The translations under genes were made by a program, and so were the position numbers. The notes beneath the pieces are model-generated. The model did not search any database, was not told where the DNA came from, and worked only from the letters and a program-made list of their open reading frames with translations. 59,935 bases of DNA from Halobacteriales archaeon QS_5_70_15 (GTDB taxonomy: Archaea > Halobacteriota > Halobacteria > Halobacteriales > Haloarculaceae), in NCBI GenBank assembly GCA_003022005.1, contig PXRQ01000086.1, forward strand, positions 1-59,935, given 5' to 3'. Of the stretch, positions 45,404 through 54,019 are shown piece after piece (within the stretch, counting starts at the first letter, position 1; each line of letters begins with the position of its first letter).

Positions 45404-46774
45404 GTGCCCGAGAACCTCGTCCTGGTCACCGTCGACTCGCTGCGGGCGGACCACCTCAGCTGCTACGGCTACGACCGCGAGACGACGCCGGAGCTCGACG
45501 AGTACGCGCGACGAGGGCACCGCTTCACGGCCGCGTTCTCGCACGCCTGTGCGACCCGGCCGGCGTTCCCCGGCATCCTGACCTCCTCGCACCCCCTCAT
45601 GTCCGGTGGGTTCGAACGGCTCTCGGAGCGGCGCACGCTCGTCTCAGAGGTGCTCTCGGGGCTGGGCTACGCGACGGGCGGTTTCCACTCGAACCTCTAC
45701 CTGAGCGCCGAGTTCGGGTACGGGCGCGGGTTCGACGAGTTCTACGACTCCCGCGAGGGCGCCTCGCTCACCACGAGGCTCCGGCGGGGGGTCAAGGAAC
45801 ACCTCGACACCGACGGCCGCCTCTTCGAACTCCTCCAGCGGCTGTACGACCGGACCGAGCGGACCGCCGGCGTCAACGTCGGGACCTACCACACGCCCGC
45901 CGAGGAGATGACCGACCGGGCGCTCGAGTGGGTCCGGAGCGTCCGTGAGGGGCCCGCCTTCCTGTGGGTCCACTACATGGACCCCCACCACCCGTTCGTC
46001 CCGCCCGATACCCACCAGACGTTCTCGACCGTCGACCGACGGGAGGGGGTCCGGCTCCGCCCGAAGATGCTGGAGGCCCCCGACGAGATCACCGACGAGG
46101 AACTCGAGGGCCTGATCGCCCTCTACGACGACGAGATCCGCTACACGGACGACGAGATCGGACGGCTCCTCTCGGGGATCGACGACCGGTGGGACGACTG
46201 GACCGCGGTCGTCACCGCCGACCACGGCGAGGAACTCCGCGACCACGGCGCGTTCGCCCACCAGAACCGGTTCTACGACGAGACCATGCACGTCCCGCTG
46301 ATCGTCTACGACGGCGAGACCTCGGGGGTCCACGACGAACCCGTCGGACACGTCGACATCGGCGCGACGCTCGCGAGGCGGGCCGGTGCCGAGACGCTCC
46401 CGGAGGCGTTCTGGGGGCGCCCGCTGGATCCCCTGCTCGAGGGCCGACCCGCCGACTGGGGGCGCGAGGGGGTCCGCGGCGGGTGGCGCAACCGTCCCGA
46501 CGAGCCGCGGCGGCTGGTGTACCGGACCCTCGACTGGAAGTACGTCCGGGACTACGTTCACGACCGCGAGAGGCTGTACGACCTCGAGGCGGACCCGGGC
46601 GAGCGGACGAACCTCGCCGCCTCCGGCGAGGACCCCCCGGACGTGATCGGGGAGCTACGGGACGAGATCGACCGGTACGAGCGGGAGATAGACTCGACCG
46701 CCGTGGACGTCGAGCGGGTGGAGATGGACGCCGAGGTCCGCGAGCGCCTCCAACGGCTCGGCTACCGCGAGTAG
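45404..46774 (+). CDS. Sulfatase superfamily enzyme (Thr nucleophile)
   Basis: This 456-residue protein starts at GTG 45404. Metal ligands lie in LVLVTVDSLRADHLSCYGYD and VTADHGEELRDHGAFAHQ, and the C-terminal marker is LYDLEADPGERTNL. The nucleophile segment ACATRPAFPGILTSSHPL has Thr followed by R-P-A, again without the formylglycine Cys. It is the fourth enzyme of this superfamily in the glycan island. It is divergent from the flippase and has its own strong TATA box. Phosphate, sulfate or phospho-alcohol transfer to glycan is plausible. Confidence 0.85.
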   Translation: MPENLVLVTVDSLRADHLSCYGYDRETTPELDEYARRGHRFTAAFSHACATRPAFPGILTSSHPLMSGGFERLSERRTLVSEVLSGLGYATGGFHSNLYLSAEFGYGRGFDEFYDSREGASLTTRLRRGVKEHLDTDGRLFELLQRLYDRTERTAGVNVGTYHTPAEEMTDRALEWVRSVREGPAFLWVHYMDPHHPFVPPDTHQTFSTVDRREGVRLRPKMLEAPDEITDEELEGLIALYDDEIRYTDDEIGRLLSGIDDRWDDWTAVVTADHGEELRDHGAFAHQNRFYDETMHVPLIVYDGETSGVHDEPVGHVDIGATLARRAGAETLPEAFWGRPLDPLLEGRPADWGREGVRGGWRNRPDEPRRLVYRTLDWKYVRDYVHDRERLYDLEADPGERTNLAASGEDPPDVIGELRDEIDRYEREIDSTAVDVERVEMDAEVRERLQRLGYRE

Positions 46775-46793
46775 CGCGGACCGCCCTCGACCG

Positions 46794-47258
46794 TCAGCTC
46801 ACCACCGTCACCGGAACCGCCGACCGCTCGACCAGCCGCTTGGCGACCGACCCCATCATCGCCTCGTACTCCTCGGAGAGCCCGCGGTGGCCGACGTAGA
46901 CGCCGGTGACGTCCCGCTCCTCGGCGTGCTCCGCGACGACGACGGCCGGGTCGCCGTGCAGCAGCTCCGCCTCGGGGTCGAACCCCGACTCGCGGGCGAG
47001 CTCCACCGCGTCCTCCAGGACGTCCCGTCCGCGTGCCTCGGCCTCGTCCGGGCCCTCCATCACGAGCGCGCTCTTCCGGTCGGTCTGGTCGACGCCCTCG
47101 GCCCGGAAGACGGAGGGATCGACCGCGTGGGCGAGCACGACGCTCGCGCCCGCCGCCCGGGCCATCTCGCAGGCGTACCGGAGCGCCCGCTTGCTCTGCT
47201 CCGAACCGTCGACCGCGACGAGGAACTCCATGTGGGACGCTAGCGCCTCGTCGGACAT
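46794..47258 (-). CDS. Universal stress protein (UspA family)
   Basis: This is a 154-residue single-domain UspA. The N-terminal strand is MEFLVAVDGSEQSKRALRYA, and the ATP-binding signature G-x2-G-x9-G-S is present in VGHRGLSEEYEAMMGSVAK near the C-terminus. The second half ends SAVPVTVVS. ATG 47258 gives a 9-residue extension; the ATG at 47231 would start directly at the strand and is equally plausible. The role would be in stress survival with bound ATP. It is convergent with the glycan island. Confidence 0.88.
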   Translation of the reverse strand: MSDEALASHMEFLVAVDGSEQSKRALRYACEMARAAGASVVLAHAVDPSVFRAEGVDQTDRKSALVMEGPDEAEARGRDVLEDAVELARESGFDPEAELLHGDPAVVVAEHAEERDVTGVYVGHRGLSEEYEAMMGSVAKRLVERSAVPVTVVS

Positions 47259-47301
47259 ATGTTTACGTGTCTTTCCCCGCCACCGAGAGCCGTCCCCGCG
47301 C

Positions 47302-48489
47302 TCAGAGCAGGCCGTCCGCGACGATGTTCTTCTGTATCTCGCTGGTGCCGTCGTAGATCTTCGTGATGCGGGCGTCCCGGTAGTACCGCTCGACGGGGTG
47401 GTCCGAGACGTAGCCCGCGCCGCCGTGGACCTGAATGGCCTCGTCGGTCACCTCGACGGCCCGCTCCGAGCAGAACAGCTTCGCCATCGACGCCAGCCGG
47501 GTGGCGTCCTCCGCGTCGGCCTCGATCGCCGCGCCCGCCCGGTAGGTCATCGCCCTGCCCGTCTCGACGAGCGTGGCCATCTCGGCGAGCTTGTGCCGTA
47601 TCGCCTGGAACTCGGCGATGGGCTGGCCGAACTGCTCGCGCTCGCGGGCGTAGTCGAGGCTCGCCTCCAGGGCCGCCGTCGCGACGCCGGTGGCCTGGGC
47701 CGCCACGTCCGCCCGGGCGGGCGCGAAGAACTCCATCAGCTGGTAGAACCCCTCCCCCACCTCGCCGACGACGTTCTCGTGGGGGACCCGGAGCCCGTCG
47801 AGGTGGATCTCGGCGGTGTCCTGTGCCCGGATGCCGAGCTTGTTGTCGATACGGGAGGCGTCGTAGCCGGGGACGTCCGTCTCGGTGAGGAATGCCGTGA
47901 TCCCGCGGTGCCCCGCGTCCGGGTCGGTCTTGGCCATCACGATGGCGACGTCCGCGACCGTGCTGTTCGTGATCCAGGTCTTCTCCCCGTCGATGACCCA
48001 CTCGTCGCCGTTCTGCGTCACCTCCGGCGGGGCCGAGCCTGCCGAGCGTTGCTCGGCTCTGTCGCGCCGTGCGCGGGTCTCCATGCCCGCGACGTTCGAG
48101 CCGTGGGCCGGCTCGGAGATGCAGGTGGCGATGGGCGTCTCCCCGCCCGCGATGCGCGGGAGCCACTCCTCGCGCATCCACTCCTCGCCGTAGTCGTGGA
48201 TCATCCCGGTGCCGAAGTCCGCGGCGGCGATGGCGCCCCCGACGCCGGGGTCCGCACGCCAGAGCTCCTCGGTGACGAGCAGCGTCGAAACCGCGTCCAT
48301 CCCCGCGCCGCCGTACGCCTCGGGGACGTGCGGCGCGACGAGGTCGTACTCGGCGGCCGTCCGGCGGAGCTCCTCGGGGTAGCGCTCCTCGGCCTCGTAC
48401 TCGCTCGCGACCGGACGTATCTCGGACTCGCCGAACTCGCGTACCGCGTCCCTGACCGCCGCCTGCTCGGGCGAGAGCCTGAAGGTCAT
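47302..48489 (-). CDS. Acyl-CoA dehydrogenase
   Basis: This is a 395-residue flavoenzyme of fatty-acid beta-oxidation (FAD and electron-transfer flavoprotein as partners). Signatures are ATCISEPAHGSNVAGMETRA, KTWITNSTVADVAIVM, ALEASLDYAREREQFGQPIA and VHGGAGYVSDHPVERYYRDA. The catalytic-base motif reads IYDGTSEIQ, with Asp380 where the family normally has Glu. A segment of about 17 residues (RDRAEQRSAGSAPPEVTQ) is inserted after METRAR, encoded by DNA with a perfect 7-bp hairpin (48041-48057). Flanking sequence is conserved, so the insertion is in frame and probably surface exposed. It is upstream of, and co-directional with, the uspA gene. Confidence 0.93.
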   Translation of the reverse strand: MTFRLSPEQAAVRDAVREFGESEIRPVASEYEAEERYPEELRRTAAEYDLVAPHVPEAYGGAGMDAVSTLLVTEELWRADPGVGGAIAAADFGTGMIHDYGEEWMREEWLPRIAGGETPIATCISEPAHGSNVAGMETRARRDRAEQRSAGSAPPEVTQNGDEWVIDGEKTWITNSTVADVAIVMAKTDPDAGHRGITAFLTETDVPGYDASRIDNKLGIRAQDTAEIHLDGLRVPHENVVGEVGEGFYQLMEFFAPARADVAAQATGVATAALEASLDYAREREQFGQPIAEFQAIRHKLAEMATLVETGRAMTYRAGAAIEADAEDATRLASMAKLFCSERAVEVTDEAIQVHGGAGYVSDHPVERYYRDARITKIYDGTSEIQKNIVADGLL

Positions 48490-48803
48490 ACCCTCGGTTC
48501 CGGCGGGACGCCCAAAGCCCTGTCGTGGTTACGTCGATACGGGGCGGGTGGAACTGCCGAGGCGCCGTGACCGTGGAGCGCACCTGAAAGTCCCGACCGC
48601 CGGAAATAGCCTCATTTCTGTCATAAATCCCATACCGTGTACGGAGGGCGAGTTCAGCCACAATCGAGCAGCGATCCCGAACGGTTAGGGGCCGTTCCCC
48701 CGTGTAGCGGGAGTCTGGTCGGAGTGTCTCTGCGCCCGGGTTCGAGACACGTTTCCGGTCACGGGAACCGCCGGGGAACGCAGAGGGCGCCTACCGGTTC
48801 GGA
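48490..48803. other. Intergenic region with probable promoter
   Basis: No gene is supported in this 314-bp stretch. An AT-rich run (cggaaatagcctcatttctg, near 48602-48621) is a promoter candidate, but no well-placed start matches it. Confidence 0.45.
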
Positions 48804-49821
48804 TCAGTCCTCCGCGTTTCCACTGGCCCGGTATCGCATCCGGTGTCGGTTGGATCCGGTGACCCGTCGGAGGAGATACCAGAAGGCGGCCCCCTGAACG
48901 AGCCCCGAGAGGAGGTACAACCACCACCACTCGCCGACATGACGGCCGTGCTCGCGTCGCCACGTCGTGTCCCTGTACACGCATCCCGCGAACAACGGGC
49001 CGAACGGCACCCACGCGAGAAGCGCCAGTAACTCGAACGACGCTCCCGAGAGCGACGGCGTCACCGCCCCGATCAGTACCACGAAGAGGAAGTAGGCGCC
49101 GAAGACGTACCCCGCACGCCGGGACCACGGCGAGGACGCGACGCCGGACTCGTCCGTACCGGGATTCCCGTCGTCCCGAAGGACGAACGCCCGGGTCGGG
49201 TCTACGCCGTCGAACTCCGCGCGACGCTTGTAGAGGTACGCCGCGCCCACGACGACGTTGACGAGCGGGATCGCTGCCCCGAACACGAGGACGCGGACGT
49301 TCGGATTCCAGTCCGTGTATCCGCGGATGCGTACGGCATCGAAGAGGATGGCGATCGGCAGTCCGATCCACGCGAGGGCGACGAGACCCGTGATGCCATC
49401 CATCGTCGTACCGGACACGGCCGCCGCGGGGAGAGTCCGGTCGAGGGCGACGAGGCCGGTCCATACGACGATGATCCCACAACGATCGAGTGCCAGTGTC
49501 TGGACGGCGCCGACCGCCGTACTGCGACGTGCCGTCGGAGACAGTAGGTCACCCCGACAGCGATGTTCAGGAGCCACACGAGCGAGCCGACGACCCAGAG
49601 CGCGGTCGACGGGTTCCACGCCAGTTCGTCGCCGTGCGTTCGCCGGTCGAGATAGATCGATAGCGGCACCACCAGCCACGCGCCGAGAGCGACGAGGGCC
49701 AGGGGTCCGGAGACCCGCCGGCCGAGGGGCGACGATTCCGGGACGACCTCGAGCGCGAGGACCTCGACGGCCCAGACGAGCGTCGCTACGGCGACACCGT
49801 ACCACCACGGGAGACGCGTGA
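48804..49821 (-). pseudogene. Two-repeat membrane protein, frameshifted between its halves
   Basis: Two homologous halves lie in different minus-strand frames. The upstream half (about 49821 to 49510) has LPWWYGVAVATLVWAVEVL and LAWNPSTALWVVGSLVWLLN followed by VGVTYCLRRH. The downstream half (to 48804) has LIVWTGLV-like sequence, then TDWNPNVRVLVFGAAIPLVN and VVGAAYLYKRR, and two more helices. Both carry the WNP motif followed by a helix and a charged YLxRRH end. They could be two tandem paralogues or one protein split by an indel near 49510. From ATG 49403 (MDGITGLVALAW) the second half could also be read alone. The family is haloarchaeal and unnamed. Confidence 0.5.
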
Positions 49822-50053
49822 CAGCGGTTTCGGTCGGTTGGAATAAACAGCTCCGGACCGATACGAAAGATACAACCGCCCGTCGTTCTGTATCGCGAGT
49901 TCGCTCCCGGGAGACCGACGTCGGACCGCGATCAAGTCCGTATCGGTAGATGAGCAATGAGCGGTATGTACTCGGTACGCTTGACGGAGCCCACCATCCT
50001 TCGGTGGTCTCGACGAGGCCGCCGTGTCCCACCGAGAGCGGTCCGACGCTACC

Positions 50054-50989
50054 CTACCGCCACTTCACGACGCCGTAGAGGTAGCCGACCCCCACGAGCG
50101 CGGTGAGGACGAACACGGCGAGGAACTGTTCGACGCCCTCCCACGAGGGACGGCGGAGGAGCCGCGAGAGCCGCGCGGGGACGTACTCGCGGAGGAGCCG
50201 ACCGAGGAACGCCCCCTCCTCGCCGGCGGACTCGGCGGTGAACTTCTGCATCCCGCGCTTGGAGTAGCCCTGCCAGAACGCACGCTCGGCGATCCACCGG
50301 GGGTCCGTCCGGTAGTCGAACACCTTGTGGGCGACCTCGGCGTCGGGCACGTACCAGACGCCCTCGCCGTACCCGTTCCAGAGGCGGGCACAGAGCTCCG
50401 TCTCGCCGCCCTGGAGGTGGTTATCGCCCTTGCGGCCGCCGATATCGGTGTCGAACCCGCCGAGGTCGAGGAAGACCTCCCGGCGGAAGGAGATGTTCGA
50501 GCCGTTGGTGTTGCGGACCTCGCCCTCCCGGTCGGGATCGCCCCCGGGGCCGAACCCGCGATGGGTGACACCGACGATCCAGTAGAACTCCTCGGGGAGA
50601 AAGGAGGGGCGGCCGTCGAGCCATGCCGGGTTCATCCGGCCGCCGACGGCGACCCGGTCGCGCTCCTCGTAGGCCGCGACGAGCCGGTCGATCCATCGGC
50701 CGTCGGCGACGGCGTCGTCGTCCATAAACGCCACGACGTCGCCGGTGGCGACCTCGGCGCCGGCGTTGCGCGCGCCGAGCAGGCCGACGTTCCCGTCCAT
50801 CAGGTGGGTCCGGACGTCCGGGCGACCGCCGAAGTCGGCGACCATCCGCTCGTGAACCGCCGGATCGCCGTCGCTGACGAGGACCAGTTCGACGTCGTCG
50901 TGAGTCTGGTCGAGGACGCTCCCGGCGGCCTCGGCCAGCCCGTCGTAGCGATCCATCGTGTGCGTACACAGGACGACCGAAACCCGCAT
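50054..50989 (-). CDS. Glycosyltransferase family 2 (AglG/AglI-like)
   Basis: This is a 311-residue GT2 with ATG 50989 (MRVSVVLCTHTMDRYDGLAE). The acidic metal-binding motif is VVAFMDDDAVADGRW (about residues 86-100), and the donor loop is LLGARNAGAEVATGD. The catalytic segment NHLQGGETELCARLWNGY precedes one C-terminal membrane helix (about 285-305, FLAVFVLTALVGVGYLYGV). In Haloferax the glycosyltransferase beside aglB (AglG) adds a hexuronic acid to the dolichyl-linked glycan; the position and membrane anchor fit. It is divergent from aglB, 129 bp away. Confidence 0.9.
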   Translation of the reverse strand: MRVSVVLCTHTMDRYDGLAEAAGSVLDQTHDDVELVLVSDGDPAVHERMVADFGGRPDVRTHLMDGNVGLLGARNAGAEVATGDVVAFMDDDAVADGRWIDRLVAAYEERDRVAVGGRMNPAWLDGRPSFLPEEFYWIVGVTHRGFGPGGDPDREGEVRNTNGSNISFRREVFLDLGGFDTDIGGRKGDNHLQGGETELCARLWNGYGEGVWYVPDAEVAHKVFDYRTDPRWIAERAFWQGYSKRGMQKFTAESAGEEGAFLGRLLREYVPARLSRLLRRPSWEGVEQFLAVFVLTALVGVGYLYGVVKWR

Positions 50990-51088
50990 GTTCGACCCGT
51001 CGGGTGGGTCCCGGAATATGCCTTCCGAACGTGCCCGGGCGGCGGACGCCTCGACGGGCGCTCATCCGCTCCGTACCGATGGAAAAGG

Positions 51089-51096
51089 CTTATGCG
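51089..51096 (+). promoter_or_regulatory. aglB promoter (TATA box)
   Basis: The sequence cttatgcg preceded by ggaaaagg is AT-rich for the region and lies 22-29 bp before the aglB ATG. It marks a near-leaderless promoter shared by the aglB-DUF368 unit. Confidence 0.55.
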
Positions 51097-51118
51097 CGTT
51101 TTGGGGCTGGTCCCTGTA

Positions 51119-54013
51119 ATGAGTCAGCCGCCGGTGAGGGAGTCCCTGAAGGACGCGGTCGAGGGGGTCGAGTTCTCCCTCGACCGCCTGCAGGAGGTGT
51201 ACCACGTCCCCGCCCTCCTCGCGATGATGGCGTTCATGCTGTGGGTCCGGGTCCGCAACTGGCAGAACTACCTGGTCGAGGGGCAGGTGCTGTTCTCCGG
51301 GAACGACGCCTGGTACCACTTCCGGATGGTCCGGTACACCGTCGCGAACTTCCCGGCGACGATGCCGTTCGAGCCCTGGACGGGGTTCGCCGAGGGGACC
51401 GCCGTGGGACAGTTCGGCACGCTGTTCGACCAGATCATCGCCCTGGGGGCGCTGATCGTCGGCCTCGGGTCGCCGACCGACCACCAGATCGCGCTGGTTC
51501 ACCTGTTCGCGCCGGCGGTGTTCGGCATGGTAACGATCGTCCCGGTGTACGTCATCGGGGCGCGCCTCGGCGGCCGGGGCGGCGGGCTGGTCGCCGCGCT
51601 CCTGCTCGCGCTGACGCCGGGACAGTTCCTCAGCCGCTCGCTCGCCGGCTTCTCGGACCACCACGTCGGCGAGGCGCTGTTCATGGCGTCCGCGGTCGCC
51701 GCGCTGCTGATCGCCGTCGAGATCGCGGTGAGGCGAAAGCCCGTGTTCGAGCTCCTCACCGGCGGGGAGTACCGCGAGCTCTACCCGTCCGTCAGGTTCG
51801 CCGCGCTCGCCGGCCTCCTCGTGGGGCTCTACATCTGGGTGTGGCCCCCCGGGGCCTTCCTCGTCGGTATCCTCGGCATCTACTTCGGGGTCACCCTCCC
51901 GCTCCAGCACGTCCAGGGGGAGAGTCCGGACCACCTCGCGGTCGTGGGTGTCGTCCTCGGCCTGGTGACCGCGGCGGTCACGCTCGTCCCGATCCAGACA
52001 CTCGATCTCACGGTGACGGACTTCACGCTGGTCCAGCCGACCCTCGCGTTCCTGCTCGCCGTCGAGTGTGCGGCCCTCGCGGGGGCCGCCAGGCTCTGGG
52101 ACCGGCGAGGGTTCGACCCGCGGGCGCTCCCGTTCGCCGTCGGGACGCTGGCGTTCGCGGGCGCGCTCGTCCTCGCGGTCGGGTTTCCCGACCTCTTCGG
52201 GTACTTCCGGCGGCAATTCCTCCGCGTGTTCGGGCTCGGTGCCTCGGCGACCGCCCTGACCGTCGGCGAGGCACAGCCCCCCGCCGACGCCGCGACCTTC
52301 CTCTACAACTCCTACGGGCTCGCGTCGTTCACCGGCGGGATCGGCGTCGCCTACATGCTGACCTACGTGTTCGTCTCGATGTGGTTCGTCTTCCTCGTGT
52401 TCGCGGCGCTCACCCAGCAGCGCTTCGACTACTACCTCGTCCTCGCGGTGGGCGCGGCCAACGCCGTCCTGATACCGGTGCTGGTGTCGTGGCTCGACCT
52501 CGACGAGGTGCTGGAGTCGGTCGGGAACGTGAAGGCCTACCAGGTGCTCTCGGTGCTGGCCGTCGTCCTCGTGCTGACGGCCCCGCTCGCCTACCGGACG
52601 GGCGGGGGCTACCAGAACGCCGTCCAGGTGTCCGACCAGCAGTCCCGGCCCGGCGAGGTGGCCAACTGGGACACGGCCCTCGGGTGGACCGAGGCCAACA
52701 CGCCCGTCGAGGGGGCCTACGGCACCGGCGGCGAGGGGTCCCTCGAGTACTACGGCAACTACGAGCGGACCGGGAACTTCGACTACGGCGAGGGGGAGTA
52801 CGGCGTCATGGCCTGGTGGGACTACGGCCACTGGATAACGGTCCTCGGCGAGCGGGTCCCCGTCGCCAACCCGTTCCAGCAGCACGCGCGGCTGGCCGCC
52901 GACTTCCTGCTCGGCGACGACCCGGCCGAGGCGACCGAGCTCATGATCACCGACGACGGCGAGGAAACCCGGTACGTGATGATCGACTACCAGATGGGGC
53001 TGGCGGGCACGCGGAAGTTCTCCGCCCCGGCCGCCTGGGAGCGGAACCAGAGCGTCTCCGCGGCCGATCTCTCGAGGCCCGTCTACGTCGTCAACAGACG
53101 GACCGGGAGCGTCCAGTCCGCCTACGGCGTCCAGAGCCAGCGCTCGATGGAGAGCATGCGGACCCGGCTCTACCAGTACCACGGCTCGGCGACCGGCCCC
53201 GAGATGCCCAACAGCGCGCTCGGCCGCCGGGTCGTCATCGCCGACTGGGACGTCACGCGGCTCCAGAGCGGGCAGCGGATCCGGACGCTACCCGAGGACG
53301 GTCAGCCGCTGAAGATCCGGGAGAACGTCAGCGCGGCCCGGGAGTACGTCAGGGAGAACGGCTCCGCACAGGTCGGTGGCGTGCTCGGCGAGCCCCATGA
53401 GAAGGTGCCGGCGCTCGCACAGCAGGGCCAGCAGGGACGGGCCCTCGAAGCCCAGCAGTGGGTGAAGGTGTTCGAGCGGGTGCCCGGCGCGACCGTCGAG
53501 GGACAGGGGCCGCCGAACGCGACCGTCCAGGCGGCCGTCCGTATGTCCATCCCGACGACGAACTCCTCGTTCCTCTACATCCAGGAGGCCGAGACCGACG
53601 CGAACGGGAACTTCGAGATGACGCTCCCCTACTCGACGACGGGCTACGGGGAGTACGGCACCGAGGCCGGCTACACCAACGTCTCGGTCCGGGCCGAGAC
53701 CGCCTACCAGTTCAACGTCGGGCCGGTCACCGACGAGAACCTGGTGACGTCCGTCTGGTCCGACACCGCGAACGTCTCCGAGGGGCAGGTGCTCGGCGAG
53801 GTCGACCGGCCGGTCGAGGTCGAGCTGGAGGAGCAGGTGGTCAGCCGGCCGGGCGGGAACGGGACCGACTCGAACGCGTCGAGTTCGCTCGTCCGGGGGA
53901 CGGGGGCCGACGCCACGGGGAGCCTCGGGCCGTCGACCGCGCCCGCCGGAGCGCTCGTCCCGCCGATCGACGGTCGGACCGCCGAGCGGGTCGCCCCGAC
54001 GGCGGGGGCCTGA
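51119..54013 (+). CDS. aglB: Oligosaccharyltransferase AglB (Stt3-like)
   Basis: This is a 964-residue enzyme that moves the dolichyl-linked glycan to Asn in N-x-S/T sequons of S-layer and other secreted proteins. The first metal site is FSGNDAWYHFRM (D63), and the second acidic loop is SLAGFSDHHVGEALF. About thirteen membrane segments (residues 30-500) are followed by an extracellular domain with the Ser/Thr-recognition motif WWDYG at 566-570. The C-terminal third is beta-rich with many NxS/T sites of its own (for example NATVQ, NTSF-like and NVSVR). The acidic tail ends in a probable low-complexity region. DUF368 follows after 6 bp. Confidence 0.97.
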   Translation: MSQPPVRESLKDAVEGVEFSLDRLQEVYHVPALLAMMAFMLWVRVRNWQNYLVEGQVLFSGNDAWYHFRMVRYTVANFPATMPFEPWTGFAEGTAVGQFGTLFDQIIALGALIVGLGSPTDHQIALVHLFAPAVFGMVTIVPVYVIGARLGGRGGGLVAALLLALTPGQFLSRSLAGFSDHHVGEALFMASAVAALLIAVEIAVRRKPVFELLTGGEYRELYPSVRFAALAGLLVGLYIWVWPPGAFLVGILGIYFGVTLPLQHVQGESPDHLAVVGVVLGLVTAAVTLVPIQTLDLTVTDFTLVQPTLAFLLAVECAALAGAARLWDRRGFDPRALPFAVGTLAFAGALVLAVGFPDLFGYFRRQFLRVFGLGASATALTVGEAQPPADAATFLYNSYGLASFTGGIGVAYMLTYVFVSMWFVFLVFAALTQQRFDYYLVLAVGAANAVLIPVLVSWLDLDEVLESVGNVKAYQVLSVLAVVLVLTAPLAYRTGGGYQNAVQVSDQQSRPGEVANWDTALGWTEANTPVEGAYGTGGEGSLEYYGNYERTGNFDYGEGEYGVMAWWDYGHWITVLGERVPVANPFQQHARLAADFLLGDDPAEATELMITDDGEETRYVMIDYQMGLAGTRKFSAPAAWERNQSVSAADLSRPVYVVNRRTGSVQSAYGVQSQRSMESMRTRLYQYHGSATGPEMPNSALGRRVVIADWDVTRLQSGQRIRTLPEDGQPLKIRENVSAAREYVRENGSAQVGGVLGEPHEKVPALAQQGQQGRALEAQQWVKVFERVPGATVEGQGPPNATVQAAVRMSIPTTNSSFLYIQEAETDANGNFEMTLPYSTTGYGEYGTEAGYTNVSVRAETAYQFNVGPVTDENLVTSVWSDTANVSEGQVLGEVDRPVEVELEEQVVSRPGGNGTDSNASSSLVRGTGADATGSLGPSTAPAGALVPPIDGRTAERVAPTAGA

Positions 54014-54019
54014 GAGCGG

